Origin: Neisseria dentiae
Lineage (GTDB): Bacteria; Pseudomonadota; Gammaproteobacteria; Burkholderiales; Neisseriaceae
Length of the DNA stretch: 64,000 bases
Direction: 5' to 3'
Assembly (NCBI RefSeq): GCF_024580525.1
Contig: NZ_JANIKQ010000003.1
Span: 1 to 64,000, forward strand
Shown: positions 44,825 through 55,090 of the stretch, one piece after another
Numbering within the stretch: position 1 is the stretch's first letter
Layout of the letters: every line of letters starts with the position of its first letter
Program-made: the position numbers and the translations under genes
Notes under the pieces: model-generated
Told to the model about the DNA's origin: nothing
The model's database searches: none
Seen by the model: the letters and a program-made list of their open reading frames with translations, nothing else

Positions 44825-44940
44825 GAATGAATTTTGCAAAGGCCTCGGCCTGAAACGTTTATCGCGTGTGTTTGAAATGCCGGATAACATAAAAAGCCCG
44901 GGTTTTGCCCGGGCATGATGCAAAACCGTTTCCAACACCC

Positions 44941-45480
44941 TTAAAACGACGAACCCGGTTCCAGTAAAAACGCTTCTTCCTCTGCCGTACTCTTGCGCCC
45001 CAATACGCGGTTGCGGTGCGGGTAGCGGCCGAAGCGGTCGATAATTGCTTTATGTTTCAACTCAAAATCCAGCGCTTCGGGCGGGGTATGGCGGGCAAAC
45101 AGGGCTTCTGCCTGCCGGTGGATAACACGGCTTTCGCTGTGCATCAGCGGCATCAGCATAAAATGGCGTTCGGCAGGCCGCATATCGGCAAAACCGTTTT
45201 GGCAAACGGCCTCCTGCGCCAGCGCAACGGCCATATTGTCTTGCGCGAAAGCCTGCGGGCTGTTGCGGAACAGGTTGCGCGAAAATTGGTCGAGCACGAT
45301 GATTTCGGCCAGCCGCCCTTGCAGGGTTTCGCGCCAGCCGTATAGCTCGGATTGCGCCGCCTGCTGCCAAAGGCTGTAAAACCGTGTGTGTACGGTTTCG
45401 TCGAAGCTGTTGTTTTTGGCAAACCAAAAGGGTTGGTTGGTTTCGTCGAACCAGAAATCTAAAACGGTTTGGGGATTCAT
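44941..45480 (-). CDS. DUF924 family protein
   Basis: 179 residues, all-helical, TPR-like. Family motifs are VLDFWFDE at the N-terminus, IIVLDQFSRNLFRNSPQAFAQD, ERHFMLMPLMHSE and HKAIIDRFGRYPHRNRVLGRKSTAEEEAFL. Function unknown. It is soluble and lies between repeat-rich spacers, probably as a single-gene unit. Confidence 0.88.
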   Translation of the reverse strand: MNPQTVLDFWFDETNQPFWFAKNNSFDETVHTRFYSLWQQAAQSELYGWRETLQGRLAEIIVLDQFSRNLFRNSPQAFAQDNMAVALAQEAVCQNGFADMRPAERHFMLMPLMHSESRVIHRQAEALFARHTPPEALDFELKHKAIIDRFGRYPHRNRVLGRKSTAEEEAFLLEPGSSF

Positions 45481-45537
45481 TCGGGGTTCCTTGTGTCGGC
45501 GGGGCGGTTTATTAAATATAGGGCTTGAAACGATTTG

Positions 45538-45579
45538 AGGCCGTCTGAAAGCGGTGCGGTATTTGTTTTCAGACGGCCT
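45538..45579. terminator. AG-DUS inverted pair
   Basis: AG-DUS 45538-45549 and complement 45568-45579 have an 18-nt loop, upstream of the DUF924 gene. Confidence 0.5.
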
Positions 45580-45605
45580 TTATTAATAACGGGCTGTTTC
45601 TCAAT

Positions 45606-45729
45606 CTGAAACCTTTGCAAAAATATCCTTAAGACCGTATGAAATACTTAAATTCCGTCATTCCCGTGTAGGCGGGAATGACGATAATCGGATGTTTCAG
45701 ACGGCCTGAATGAATTTTGCAAAGGTCTC
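45606..45729. repeat. GAGACCTTTGCAAAA-type element carrying one dRS3 unit
   Basis: 124 bp bounded by TGAAACCTTTGCAAAAATA and TTTTGCAAAGGTCTCA, with ATTCCCGTGTAGGCGGGAAT (45660-45679) and an AG-DUS inside. It reaches the stop codon of the DUF815 gene at 45728-45730. Confidence 0.6.
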
Positions 45730-46594
45730 AATCTGCCGTCCGCTCTTCGGGCAGCCTGCCCGCCCAATCGACGGCAAACTGCCACGCGGTGCGGCCGGAG
45801 CGGCTGCCGCGCGTGAGCGACCAGTTGAGTGCGGCTTTGCGGGCGGTTTCGTCAAACGGCAGGCCGAAATCGGCCAACCAGTTTTCCGAGGCTTGCAGGT
45901 AGTCGTTTTGGTCGAACGGGTAAAAGCTCAGCCACAGACCGAAGCGGTCTGAAAGCGACACTTTTTCTTCCACCGCCTCTTTCGGGTGCACTTCGCCGCG
46001 GCTGCCCGTGGTGGCGAGGTTTTCGTCCATATATTCGGGCATCAGGTGGCGGCGGTTGGAGGTGGCATACACCAACACGTTGGCGCAGCGTTGCGACAGG
46101 CCGCCGTCGAGCGCGGTTTTGAGGGCTTTATAGGTTTCGTCGCCGCTTTCAAACGATAAATCGTCGCAGAACACGATGAATTTTTCGGGGCGCTTTTCCA
46201 ACACACCCAACAGCGCGGGCAACGTAACCAAATCGGTTTTGTCCACTTCGATCAGGCGCAGGCCGTCTGAAGCGTATTCGTGCAGCAGCGCCTTAACCAG
46301 TGAAGATTTGCCCGTGCCGCGCGCGCCCGTCATCAGCACATTGTTGGCGGGGCGGCCTGCCAGAAACTGCTCGGTGTTACGCACCAGCCGCCGCATCTGT
46401 GCGTCCACCGCCGCCAAACGGCCGAGCGGGAAAGTGTGCGGTTCGGGCAGGCTTTCGAGCACGCCCCTCCTGCCTATGCTTTGCCAGCGGTAAGCCAGCG
46501 CGCGCCAATCAGGTTCGGCGGCTTCGGGCGGCAGCAGGGTATCGAGGCGGCGCAACACCGAAGCGGCGAGTTTGAAGAATTTTGCGGGTTTCAT
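45728..46594 (-). CDS. DUF815 AAA-type ATPase
   Basis: 288 residues. Walker A is GARGTGKSS (residues ~89-97) and the Walker B-like motif is FIVFCDDLSFESGD. The surrounding blocks NNVLMTGARGTGKSSLVKALL, LIEVDKTDL, VLVYATSNRRHLMPEYM and SLSDRFGLWLSFYPFDQNDYL identify the DUF815 family. Substrate and role unknown. The final TGA partly overlaps the GAGACC repeat terminus. Confidence 0.88.
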   Translation of the reverse strand: MKPAKFFKLAASVLRRLDTLLPPEAAEPDWRALAYRWQSIGRRGVLESLPEPHTFPLGRLAAVDAQMRRLVRNTEQFLAGRPANNVLMTGARGTGKSSLVKALLHEYASDGLRLIEVDKTDLVTLPALLGVLEKRPEKFIVFCDDLSFESGDETYKALKTALDGGLSQRCANVLVYATSNRRHLMPEYMDENLATTGSRGEVHPKEAVEEKVSLSDRFGLWLSFYPFDQNDYLQASENWLADFGLPFDETARKAALNWSLTRGSRSGRTAWQFAVDWAGRLPEERTAD

Positions 46595-46745
46595 AAATAT
46601 GCTTTCAGACGGCCTGATTGTTTAAAACAATGTTATAGAATTTTCAAAACTAATCAAATGGTTATATTATATTTCAGGCAATTCTGGCCGGTTTTGCCAA
46701 AGCCGCCGGCCGATTTAAATTAAAGGGTTGCTCGAACTAACCGGC

Positions 46746-46930
46746 TGTTGGAAAAAGTTGGGCTATTCACACTTTTTTATACCAAACAGCTTTTGCTTTT
46801 TGTTGAAATGATTGTTTCATGGTCTTCGTGCATCCTCAAGAACTATGCAGCTTCGCCGCGCCTTCCTGCATTTTTGACAACCCTCAAGAATCAGAAGGAG
46901 AAAGTGTAAACAACACTAAGGTTTTCTACA
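46746..46930. mobile_element. Remnant or miniature derivative of the IS481-type element
   Basis: About 185 bp. The left end TGTTGGAAAAAGTTGGG and the right end (reversed TGTAGAAAACCTTAG...GTTTACAC) are imperfect inverted repeats. The right end matches the IS end at 309-335 (TGTAAACAAC then CTA). No transposase frame remains. The whole gap 46595-47202 contains no gene: besides this element it holds a decayed fragment of the TA-flanked family near 46969-47065 and the purC promoter (TAAAAT at about 47160). Confidence 0.5.
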
Positions 46931-47202
46931 ACTAATCAGCCGGGTTATCTGCTCCTTCAACCGCAAAACGGTTTTTTGAAGCGGCCTGCATATGTAAGGA
47001 AAACGCGGAAAAGTCAGGCATCTTGCGGGGATTTTTAGCTTCGTCAGCCCGCTTCGCTGCCAAACACAGCTTTCCAACCCGAAACACCGCCGCCGTGTCG
47101 AATGCCGGCACCCCGGCGTTTTACCCTGCAAACAATCCGCCCCGCCCTGCCGATTTAAGCTAAAATAGCTGCCCCGCAAGCCATTCATTCTTGGAAAAAG
47201 CC

Positions 47203-48066
<864 letters not shown>

Positions 48067-48192
48067 GCTGCCGTTGCTGCACCAGCCGTCGTGAAAGCAA
48101 GGGCTTTTTGCAAAATACTGCCGAGAGCTTCTTTAAAACCGAAGTTATATCCGGGCTTAACCGGTATCTGAAACGGCTGCAAAAGAAATCAC

Positions 48193-48219
48193 AGATACTC
48201 GGGTCAAGCCCGAGTATGC
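48193..48219. repeat. Single TACTCGGGTCAAGCCCGAGTA repeat
   Basis: One palindromic unit, unpaired, in the 400-bp gap between purC and radC, which contains no gene. Confidence 0.65.
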
Positions 48220-48241
48220 AGATATGGCTTGGAAAATTATG

Positions 48242-48269
48242 AGGCCGTCTGAAACATTTCAGACGGCCT
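48242..48269. terminator. AG-DUS terminator between purC and radC
   Basis: AG-DUS 48242-48253 and complement 48258-48269 with a 4-nt loop lie between convergent genes. Confidence 0.65.
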
Positions 48270-48294
48270 CATAACTTTTATAAAACCGCAGCCT

Positions 48295-48490
48295 GAGACC
48301 TTTGCAAAATTCAAATTGCTATCTAAAAAATCTGAACTCTGTCATTCCCGCGTAGGCGGGAATCCAGACGCTTGGCATCCAAGTATTTGTTTAATCAATG
48401 CTTCAATATTTCCATCTGGATTCCCGCCTACGCGGGAATGACGGGATTTAAGCATTTCAGACGGCCTTAAGGTATTTTTGCAAAGGTCTC
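48295..48490. repeat. Nested repeat: GAGACCTTTGCAAAA ends around a dRS3 pair
   Basis: 196 bp bounded by GAGACCTTTGCAAAA and TTTTTGCAAAGGTCTC. Inside are two facing dRS3 units (48344-48363 and 48420-48439) and an AG-DUS. The right terminus runs into radC and encodes its last residues. Confidence 0.7.
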
Positions 48491-49192
48491 AGCCTGTTCC
48501 TTTTCCACCGTTTCCCTGCCCATCAAACCGCGCTCATGCAGCGACACCGCCTGCCGTGCCGTAACAATGAAATGGTCGAGCAAAACCACGTCCACCAAAT
48601 CCAATGCCTGCGCCAGGCGGCGGGTAAAGGCGATGTCGGTATTCGAAGGCTCGGGCGAACCGCCGGGGTGGTTGTGGGCGATAATCACGGCGGCGGCGTA
48701 ATGCTCGAGCGAGAGCTTCACGATTTCACGCACATACACCGTGTTTTCCGCCACCGTGCCGCGTGACAGCTCGTGCAGGGCAATCAGTTGGTTGCGGCGG
48801 TTAAGCAGCAGCGCCACACTCACTTCCACCCGTTCGTGCCCCAAATGCAGGCGCAGCAGGTCGGCTACGTCTTGCGGGCGGTTGAAAACGGTGTTTTCCT
48901 GCAGCTCTTCGCCCAACACGCGCCGGCCGATTTCGCGCACCACCACAAACTGCGTGTAGCCCGCCAAACCCATGCCTTTGTGTGCCGACAGGGTTTTGGC
49001 ATCGGCACTCAGCAACTTCCCCAAACTGCCGAATTCGTTGAGCAGATGGCGTGCCAGATCCACCGCGCTCATGCCCCGCGTGCCCACCCGCAATAAAACG
49101 GCGAGCAGCTCGGCATCGCTTAACGCCCCCGCGCCGCGCGCCAACAGTTTTTCGCGCGGCCTTTCCCCTTCGGGCCATTGTTTGATACTCAT
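48467..49192 (-). CDS. radC: RadC/JAB-domain protein with repeat-derived C-terminus
   Basis: 241 residues. An N-terminal helix-hairpin-helix-like region (ARGAGALSDAELLAVLLRVGTRG) precedes the RadC/MPN domain with the metal motif HNHPGGSPEPSNTD. The family usually ends shortly after the HERG motif, but here ~15 extra residues (MGRETVEKEQAETFAKIP) follow. The final ETFAKIP and stop are encoded by the GAGACCTTTGCAAAAATACC repeat terminus. The biological role of RadC is unsettled. Confidence 0.92.
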   Translation of the reverse strand: MSIKQWPEGERPREKLLARGAGALSDAELLAVLLRVGTRGMSAVDLARHLLNEFGSLGKLLSADAKTLSAHKGMGLAGYTQFVVVREIGRRVLGEELQENTVFNRPQDVADLLRLHLGHERVEVSVALLLNRRNQLIALHELSRGTVAENTVYVREIVKLSLEHYAAAVIIAHNHPGGSPEPSNTDIAFTRRLAQALDLVDVVLLDHFIVTARQAVSLHERGLMGRETVEKEQAETFAKIP

Positions 49193-49251
49193 ATGATTAT
49201 TCTTTAAGTTATTATTTGCACATCATAGCATCAAGGTTTTCAGAACGGAAC

Positions 49252-49281
49252 AGGCCGTCTGAAAAAATATTCAGACGGCCT
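49252..49281. terminator. AG-DUS terminator downstream of glcB
   Basis: AG-DUS 49252-49263 and complement 49270-49281 lie 30 bp beyond the glcB stop, between glcB and radC. Confidence 0.65.
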
Positions 49282-49310
49282 GTCGGGCTGTATCAAAACC
49301 GTTAAACGGC

Positions 49311-51485
49311 TCAGCCTGCTTTGGCTACGCGGCGCCAGTGGTGCAGCAGCGGCTCAGTGTAGCCGTTGGGCTGTTCGGTGCCTTTAAACACCAAATCGCA
49401 AGCGGCGAGGAAAGCTGGCGAGGTGGCGAAACGGCCGACCATCGGCGTGTAGGCTGCGTCGCCTTCGTTTTGCTTGTCCACCACGCCGGCCATGCGTTCC
49501 AGCGTTTCACGCACCTGCGCTTCGCTCACCACGCCGTGCAGCAGCCAATTGGCGATGTGCTGGCTGGAAATGCGCAGGGTGGCGCGGTCTTCCATCAGGC
49601 CGACGTTGTGGATGTCGGGCACTTTCGAGCAGCCCACGCCCTGCTCCACCCAGCGCACCACGTAACCGAGTATGCCCTGGCAGTTGTTGTCGAGTTCCTG
49701 CTGGATGTCGGCGGCAGACCAGTTGCGTTCTGCGGCAAACGGAATGGTGAGCAAATCGTCGGTATGGTTTTGCGGCGGTTGTGCGAGCAGCGTTTTCTGC
49801 ACGTCGAACACGTTCACCTGATGGTAATGCAGGGCATGCAGGGTGGCGGCGGTGGGCGACGGCACCCAGGCGGTGGTGGCGCCGGATTTGGGGTGGCCGA
49901 TTTTCTGTTTGAGCATTTCGGCCATCAAATCGGGCATCGCCCACATGCCTTTGCCGATTTGCGCTTTGCCCGGCAGGCCGCATTGCAGGCCGGTTTGGAC
50001 GTTGTTTAACTCGTAGGCGTTAATCCATTTGCTCGACTTCATATCGCCTTTGCGGATAAATGCGCCGCCCTGCATGGAGGTGTGCATTTCGTCGCCGGTG
50101 CGGTCGAGGAAACCTGTGTTGATGAACACCACGCGCTCTTTGGCGGCCTGGATGCAGGCGGCAAGGTTGGCGGAGGTGCGGCGCTCTTCGTCCATAATGC
50201 CCATTTTCAGGGTGTTGCGCGGCAGTTTGGTCAAATCTTCAAAGGCAGCGAACAATTCGTTGGCAAACGCCACTTCTTCGGGGCCGTGCATTTTCGGCTT
50301 CACGATATACACCGAGCCGGAGCGGCTGTTTTTGTTTTCGCTGCGGTTCAGGTCGAAGGGGGCGATCAGGGCGGTCATCACGCCGTCGAGTATGCCTTCG
50401 GGGATTTCGTTGCCCGCTTCATCGAGCACGGCGGGGGTGGTCATCAGATGGCCGACGTTGCGGATAAACAAAAGCGAGCGGCCGGGCAGTTTGAAGCTGC
50501 CGCTGCCGTCGGGCTTGGTGTAGGCACGGTCGGCATTGAGGCTGCGTGTGAAGGTTTTGCCGCCTTTTTCCACTTCTTCGGTGAGCGTGCCGGTCATCAG
50601 GCCGAGCCAGTTGGCGTACACCAGCGCTTTGTCTTCGCCGTCAACCGCGGCCACCGAGTCTTCGCAGTCCATGATGGTGCTCAAGGCCGCTTCGAGCACG
50701 ATGTCTTTCACACCGGCTGGGTCTTGGCTGCCGATGGGGCTGTTTTTGTCGATGAGAATGTCGATGTGCAGGCCGTTGTGCAGAAACAGCAGCGAGGAAG
50801 GCGCGTCGGCGCTGCCGTTGTAGCCTGCGAAGAGTTCGGGCGAGGCCAGGCCGCTTTCGCTGCCGTCGTTCAGTTTGGCTTTCAGACGGCCTTCCGAAAC
50901 GGTGTAGGCCGCAACGTCTTTATGGCTGCCTTGCGCCAACGGAATGCTGCTGTCGAGAAATTCGCGGGCAAACGCAATCACGGCGTCGCCGCGTTTGGGG
51001 TTGTAGCCTTTGCCGGGCGCCAAATCGCCACTCTGTTCGATGGCGTCGGTGCCGTAAAGCGCGTCGTAAAGGCTGCCCCAGCGGGCGTTGGCGGCGTTGA
51101 GTGCGTAGCGGGCGTTGTTAATCGGCACCACCAGCTGCGGCCCTGCCTGCTCGGCAAGCTCGCGGTCGACATTGGTGGTGGCGATTTTGAATTCTGCGGG
51201 CGCATCAACCAAATAACCCAAGCCTTTCAAAAATGCCTGATAGGACGCTTCGTCTTTCACGGCACCGGGGTTTTGTTTGTGCCAGGCGTCGATTTCGGCC
51301 TGAATGCGGTCGCGCTTTTCCAAAAGGGTGCGGTTGCGCGGGGCGAATTGCCGCACCAAATCGGTAAGGCCCTGCCAGAATGCGGCTGATTCCACATTCG
51401 GATGCTTGGCCAGCACCTCTTCGACAAACTGATAAAGATGATTATCCACCTGCAAACCGGCGGCGCGGGTATAGTTGTATGCCAT
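49311..51485 (-). CDS. glcB: Malate synthase G
   Basis: 724 residues, the normal length of the large monomeric isoform. Markers are [102 protein letters not shown] and [17 protein letters not shown]. It condenses glyoxylate with acetyl-CoA. No isocitrate lyase is nearby. A reverse AG-DUS lies within the coding sequence (50881-50892 region, encoding the EGRLK turn). Confidence 0.96.
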   Translation of the reverse strand: MAYNYTRAAGLQVDNHLYQFVEEVLAKHPNVESAAFWQGLTDLVRQFAPRNRTLLEKRDRIQAEIDAWHKQNPGAVKDEASYQAFLKGLGYLVDAPAEFKIATTNVDRELAEQAGPQLVVPINNARYALNAANARWGSLYDALYGTDAIEQSGDLAPGKGYNPKRGDAVIAFAREFLDSSIPLAQGSHKDVAAYTVSEGRLKAKLNDGSESGLASPELFAGYNGSADAPSSLLFLHNGLHIDILIDKNSPIGSQDPAGVKDIVLEAALSTIMDCEDSVAAVDGEDKALVYANWLGLMTGTLTEEVEKGGKTFTRSLNADRAYTKPDGSGSFKLPGRSLLFIRNVGHLMTTPAVLDEAGNEIPEGILDGVMTALIAPFDLNRSENKNSRSGSVYIVKPKMHGPEEVAFANELFAAFEDLTKLPRNTLKMGIMDEERRTSANLAACIQAAKERVVFINTGFLDRTGDEMHTSMQGGAFIRKGDMKSSKWINAYELNNVQTGLQCGLPGKAQIGKGMWAMPDLMAEMLKQKIGHPKSGATTAWVPSPTAATLHALHYHQVNVFDVQKTLLAQPPQNHTDDLLTIPFAAERNWSAADIQQELDNNCQGILGYVVRWVEQGVGCSKVPDIHNVGLMEDRATLRISSQHIANWLLHGVVSEAQVRETLERMAGVVDKQNEGDAAYTPMVGRFATSPAFLAACDLVFKGTEQPNGYTEPLLHHWRRVAKAG

Positions 51486-51717
51486 ATTGGATTCTCCTAA
51501 AATATTTTTCTCATTGTGCTCTGCTGCGGCTGCTGCGGCAAAGTTAAGGCGAAAATACCATTAATCGCGGGAATAATCCATAGTTTGAAACCGCTAATCT
51601 GCAACAGGCCGTCTGAAAAAAGTTTTTTATACACAATCGGTTTCATCAAACTACAATACGCAATATCCTACACCGGCCGTCTGAAACGGAAAACCGCCCG
51701 TTTGCCGTACAACGCTT

Positions 51718-52587
51718 ATGAACGCTAAAGACTTCTGCCTGATTTTTCTGGTTATCGCCATCTGGGGCGTAAACTTTCTGTTTATGAGAATCGCCCTTAA
51801 CGAAGTGCCGCCCATGGTTTTGGGCATGCTGCGCTTTTTATGCGTGATTTTTCCTGCGGTGTTGTTTTTCAAACGGCCTGCCGTACCGTGGCATCTGCTC
51901 GCTTTATACGGCCTAACCATCAGTTTCGGCCAGTTCGGGCTGATGTTTACCGCGCTGGATTTGGGCCTGCCCACCGGTCTGGCCGCACTGATGCTGCAAA
52001 CCCAAGTGTTTTTCACCGTGCTGATTGCGGGCGTGCTGTTGCGCGAACCTGTGTTGGCCAACCACCTGTGGGGGATGTTTACGGCGGCGGCGGGTTTGGT
52101 GTTGATCGGCATCGGCCATTACCAAGGCGCACTGCCGTTTAGCGCTTTATTGCCGGTGTTCGGTGCGGCGGCCTCGTGGGCCTGCGGCAACATCGTGGTA
52201 AAACGCATCGGAAAAGTGAACGCCTTGTCGCTCGTGATTTGGGGCAGTTTTTCGGCGCTGCTCGCTTTTACGGCGGTTTCGTTCGCACTATACGGTTTCG
52301 GCGGAGTGCAACAACACCTTGCCAACCTGAGCTGGAAAGGCATCACCGGCATTTTGTTTCTGGCCTACGCAGCCAGCCTGATCGGCTACAGCGGCTGGGG
52401 CGCGCTGCTCTCGCGGCATCCGGCGGGCAAAATCACCCCGTTTGCGCTGCTGGTTCCCGTGGTTGCCCTGCTGGTCGGCTATGTGGTGCTCGACGAACGT
52501 TTGGACATTTGGCACTGGTTGGGTATCATAACGGTTGTCTGCGGCCTGCTGCTGCATATCTTCGGCAGGCGGCTGATACCCGGATAA
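51718..52587 (+). CDS. EamA-family transporter
   Basis: 289 residues with ten hydrophobic helices in two EamA halves (FLVIAIWGVNFLFMRIALNEVPPMVLGMLRF; PVFGAAASWACGNIVVKRIGKVNALSLVIW). It resembles the RhaT/EamA (O-acetylserine/cysteine exporter-like) group. Inner membrane; substrate unknown. The chorismate mutase gene starts 19 bp downstream, so a small operon EamA-aroQ-chrA is likely. Confidence 0.88.
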   Translation: MNAKDFCLIFLVIAIWGVNFLFMRIALNEVPPMVLGMLRFLCVIFPAVLFFKRPAVPWHLLALYGLTISFGQFGLMFTALDLGLPTGLAALMLQTQVFFTVLIAGVLLREPVLANHLWGMFTAAAGLVLIGIGHYQGALPFSALLPVFGAAASWACGNIVVKRIGKVNALSLVIWGSFSALLAFTAVSFALYGFGGVQQHLANLSWKGITGILFLAYAASLIGYSGWGALLSRHPAGKITPFALLVPVVALLVGYVVLDERLDIWHWLGIITVVCGLLLHIFGRRLIPG

Positions 52588-52606
52588 CCGACACAGGAAA
52601 GCAAAT

Positions 52607-52885
52607 ATGGATTTAACCGAAGTACGCCTGGCCATCGACGGCATCGACCGGCAACTAATCGGCCTGCTTGCCCGCAGACAGGTTTTGGTGGAGCAGGCAG
52701 GCCGTCTGAAACCGAAAAACGACGCCCGCGCCGTGGCTGCGCCCGAACGGGTGGCGCAGGTGATCCGCACCCGTCGCGAACAGGCCGTTGCGGCAGGTTT
52801 GTCGCCCGATGTCGCCGAAGCCGTTTGGCGCGCCATGATCGAGGCTTTTATCCGCTTGGAAACCGAAATCAACCGCGATGCCTGA
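52607..52885 (+). CDS. Chorismate mutase, AroQ class
   Basis: 92-residue stand-alone AroQ-type helical mutase (LTEVRLAIDGIDRQLIGLLARRQVLVEQAGRLK). Active-site-type residues are seen in DGIDRQLIGLLARR and the C-terminal AVWRAMIEAFIRLETE. It converts chorismate to prephenate or may act as isochorismate-pyruvate lyase-like. An AG-DUS in frame encodes the AGRLK segment. It overlaps chrA by 8 nt. Confidence 0.85.
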   Translation: MDLTEVRLAIDGIDRQLIGLLARRQVLVEQAGRLKPKNDARAVAAPERVAQVIRTRREQAVAAGLSPDVAEAVWRAMIEAFIRLETEINRDA

Positions 52886-54071
52886 AACCTCTCTGCGCAC
52901 CAACCTGCGCCTGTTTTTGATTTTTCTTTATCTCGGCTGCACTTCGTTCGGCGGGCCGGCGGCACATTTGGGCTATTTCCGCCGGGCCTTCGTGAGCGAA
53001 CGCAAGTGGTTCACCGAGCAGCAATACGCCGATTTAATCGCCTTATGCCAATTTATGCCCGGCCCGGCCAGCAGCCAGGTCGGTTTGTCGGTCGGCCTGC
53101 TGCGCGGCGGTTACGCCGGTGCACTGGCGGCATGGTTGGGGTTTACCCTGCCTTCCGCCTGCCTGATGGTTTTATTCGCACTCGGTTTGGCGCAATGGAA
53201 GGGCAACGTATTAAACGGGGCGGTGTACGGCCTCAAAATTGCGGCGGTGGCGGTGGTGGCGCAGGCAGTGTGGCAGATGGGCAGGCAGTTTTGCCGTCAT
53301 GCGGCAGGCTGGATACTGATGTTTGCCGCTTGCGCGGTTACGCTGTTGTTTCACGGCATCGCCCCGCAAATTATGGTGATGCTGGCGGCCGCGGCGGCAG
53401 GTGCGGTGTGGATGGATAAAGATGCGGCTGCCGCAAACCGTGATGCGTTGCCCAACGTGCCGGGGCGTAAGGCCGGCCTGGCTTGGCTCGCGCTGTTTGC
53501 CGCCCTGTTTGCGGTGCTGCCGTGGCTGGCGGCAGGCAGCCCCGCAGGTTTGGCAGCGCTGGCCGACGCGCTCTACCGCACCGGCGCACTGGTATTCGGC
53601 GGCGGCCATGTGGTGCTGCCCGTGTTGCAGGCGCAAACCGTTCCGCTCTGGCTCGACAACCACACTTTTCTGGCCGGATACGGTGCGGCGCAGGCCGTGC
53701 CCGGCCCGCTGTTTACGCTGGCGGCGTTTCTCGGCGCGGCGGCAAACCCACAACAGGCCTGGTTATGGGGCGCGGTTGCCACCGCCGCCGTGTTTCTGCC
53801 TTCGTTTTTAATGGTGTTCGGCCTGCTGCCGTTTTGGTCGGATATCGCCCGCCGCCCGCACGCCCGTGCCATGTTGGCCGGCATCAATGCCGCAGTGGTC
53901 GGCATTCTGCTGGCGGCTTTATACCGCCCCGTGTTTACCGATGCCGTGCACCAGTGGTCTGACGCTGTATTTGCAATCACAGTATTTGCTATACTGATGT
54001 CCGGCAAAGTGCCTGCTTGGCTGCTGGCATTTGCGGCTGCGGCACTCGGCGCGGCTTTTGCTTTGCTTTAA
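52878..54071 (+). CDS. chrA: Chromate transporter ChrA
   Basis: 397-residue two-domain CHR antiporter with about twelve membrane helices. The first half begins FLYLGCTSFGGPAAHLGYFRRAFVSERKWFTEQQYADLIALCQFMPGPASSQVGLSVG. The second contains GALVFGGGHVVLPVLQ and GYGAAQAVPGPLFTLAAFLGA. It would export chromate or related oxyanions. It starts within the chorismate mutase gene, so expression is probably coupled. Confidence 0.93.
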   Translation: MPETSLRTNLRLFLIFLYLGCTSFGGPAAHLGYFRRAFVSERKWFTEQQYADLIALCQFMPGPASSQVGLSVGLLRGGYAGALAAWLGFTLPSACLMVLFALGLAQWKGNVLNGAVYGLKIAAVAVVAQAVWQMGRQFCRHAAGWILMFAACAVTLLFHGIAPQIMVMLAAAAAGAVWMDKDAAAANRDALPNVPGRKAGLAWLALFAALFAVLPWLAAGSPAGLAALADALYRTGALVFGGGHVVLPVLQAQTVPLWLDNHTFLAGYGAAQAVPGPLFTLAAFLGAAANPQQAWLWGAVATAAVFLPSFLMVFGLLPFWSDIARRPHARAMLAGINAAVVGILLAALYRPVFTDAVHQWSDAVFAITVFAILMSGKVPAWLLAFAAAALGAAFALL

Positions 54072-54109
54072 AATCATGTTTTTCAGACGGCCTCGAGAAA
54101 GGAACCACC

Positions 54110-54454
54110 ATGCCGCACCTGATTGTAGAATACAGCAACAACCTCAACTTGACCGCGCAGCCCCTTTTGCACACCCTCCACGGCGTGCTGTTGGCCAGCG
54201 GCCAATTTGAAGAAGACCACATCAAAGTGCGCGCCCGCCGATATGATGATTATCTCACCGGCGGATCGGCGGCCGAAGGCTTCGTCCACCTTACCCTGTT
54301 TCTGCTCGACGGCCGCAGCGAAGCGGTGAAGCACGCGCTCGGCCAAGCCTTGGGTGATGCCGTGCGGCAGGCTTTGGGCGGTAAAACGGGCATACAGATC
54401 ACCGTTGATACGCGCGATATGATCCGCGTCACTTATGCAAAAATCAAAATCTAA
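54110..54454 (+). CDS. 5-carboxymethyl-2-hydroxymuconate isomerase-like tautomerase
   Basis: 114 residues of the CHMI family in the tautomerase superfamily. The start MPHLIVEYSNNL leaves Pro2 as the N-terminal catalytic base. Other motifs are HIKVRARRYDDYLTGG and FVHLTLFLLDGRS. It isomerises muconate derivatives in homoprotocatechuate breakdown, but no other pathway gene is nearby, so the real substrate is open. ATG 54110 follows AAAGGAACCACC. Confidence 0.87.
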   Translation: MPHLIVEYSNNLNLTAQPLLHTLHGVLLASGQFEEDHIKVRARRYDDYLTGGSAAEGFVHLTLFLLDGRSEAVKHALGQALGDAVRQALGGKTGIQITVDTRDMIRVTYAKIKI

Positions 54455-54505
54455 CCTAAAATGCGTTTCAAACGGCAAAGGCCGTCTGAAAAAAGGAATC
54501 CATCG

Positions 54506-54934
54506 ATGAAAACCAGCGCAAGAAACCAATTTACCGGCACCGTTAAAGCCATCAAACAAGACACGGTGAACAGCGAAGTAACCATCGCCCTGCCCGGCGG
54601 GCAGGAACTGGTGGCCGCCATCACCCGCGACAGCTGCGACAACCTGAATCTGGCGGCAGGCAGCCCCGTAATCGCCTTGATTAAATCCACCCACATCGTT
54701 ATCGCCACCGATTTGGACCACATCAAACTTTCCGCCCGCAACCAATTAAACGGCATCATCAGCGACATCGAACGCGGTGCGGTGAACTCGGTAGTAGCGC
54801 TTGATGTCGGCGGCGGCACGCTGATAACGGCGGGCATCACCATGCAGAGCACCGAGCAGCTTGATCTGCGCCCCGGCCAAAAAGCAACCGCAATATTCAA
54901 AGCCGGCAGCGTGATTTTGGGCGTATTGGCCTGA
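54506..54934 (+). CDS. Di-Mop molybdate/tungstate-binding protein
   Basis: 142 residues made of two Mop/TOBE repeats: KTSARNQFTGTVKAIKQDTVNSEVTIAL (from residue 2) and LSARNQLNGIISDIERGAVNSVVAL (from ~75). The SARNQ-x-x-G and VNSEV motifs are typical of molybdopterin-binding (molbindin) proteins that store molybdate in the cytoplasm. ATG 54506 follows AAAAAGGAATC with an AG-DUS just upstream. Confidence 0.92.
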   Translation: MKTSARNQFTGTVKAIKQDTVNSEVTIALPGGQELVAAITRDSCDNLNLAAGSPVIALIKSTHIVIATDLDHIKLSARNQLNGIISDIERGAVNSVVALDVGGGTLITAGITMQSTEQLDLRPGQKATAIFKAGSVILGVLA

Positions 54935-54967
54935 ATATAGTCAGACTACTTACTTAGTAACGGTTCT

Positions 54968-55042
54968 GTCATACTCGGGCTTGACCCGGGTATCTTTTAT
55001 TGCTTTGAAACAAAAAGATACTCGGGCCAAGCCCGAGTATGA
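54968..55042. repeat. Inverted pair of TACTCGGGCTTGACCCGAGTA repeats
   Basis: Arms 54968-54994 and 55016-55042 face each other across a 21-nt spacer between the convergent di-Mop gene and dgt. Confidence 0.7.
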
Positions 55043-55090
55043 CGCATGTACTTTTATTAAGTTGATTAACTAAGGCCGTCTGAAAACACG

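Noticed and set aside
46916..47188. 90-codon - strand open frame between the DUF815 gene and purC
   Set aside because: It crosses the IS remnant end and a decayed miniature element; no ribosome-binding site and no family.
50082..51389. 435-codon + strand open frame opposite malate synthase G
   Set aside because: Shadow frame of glcB; no ribosome-binding site and no recognisable domain.
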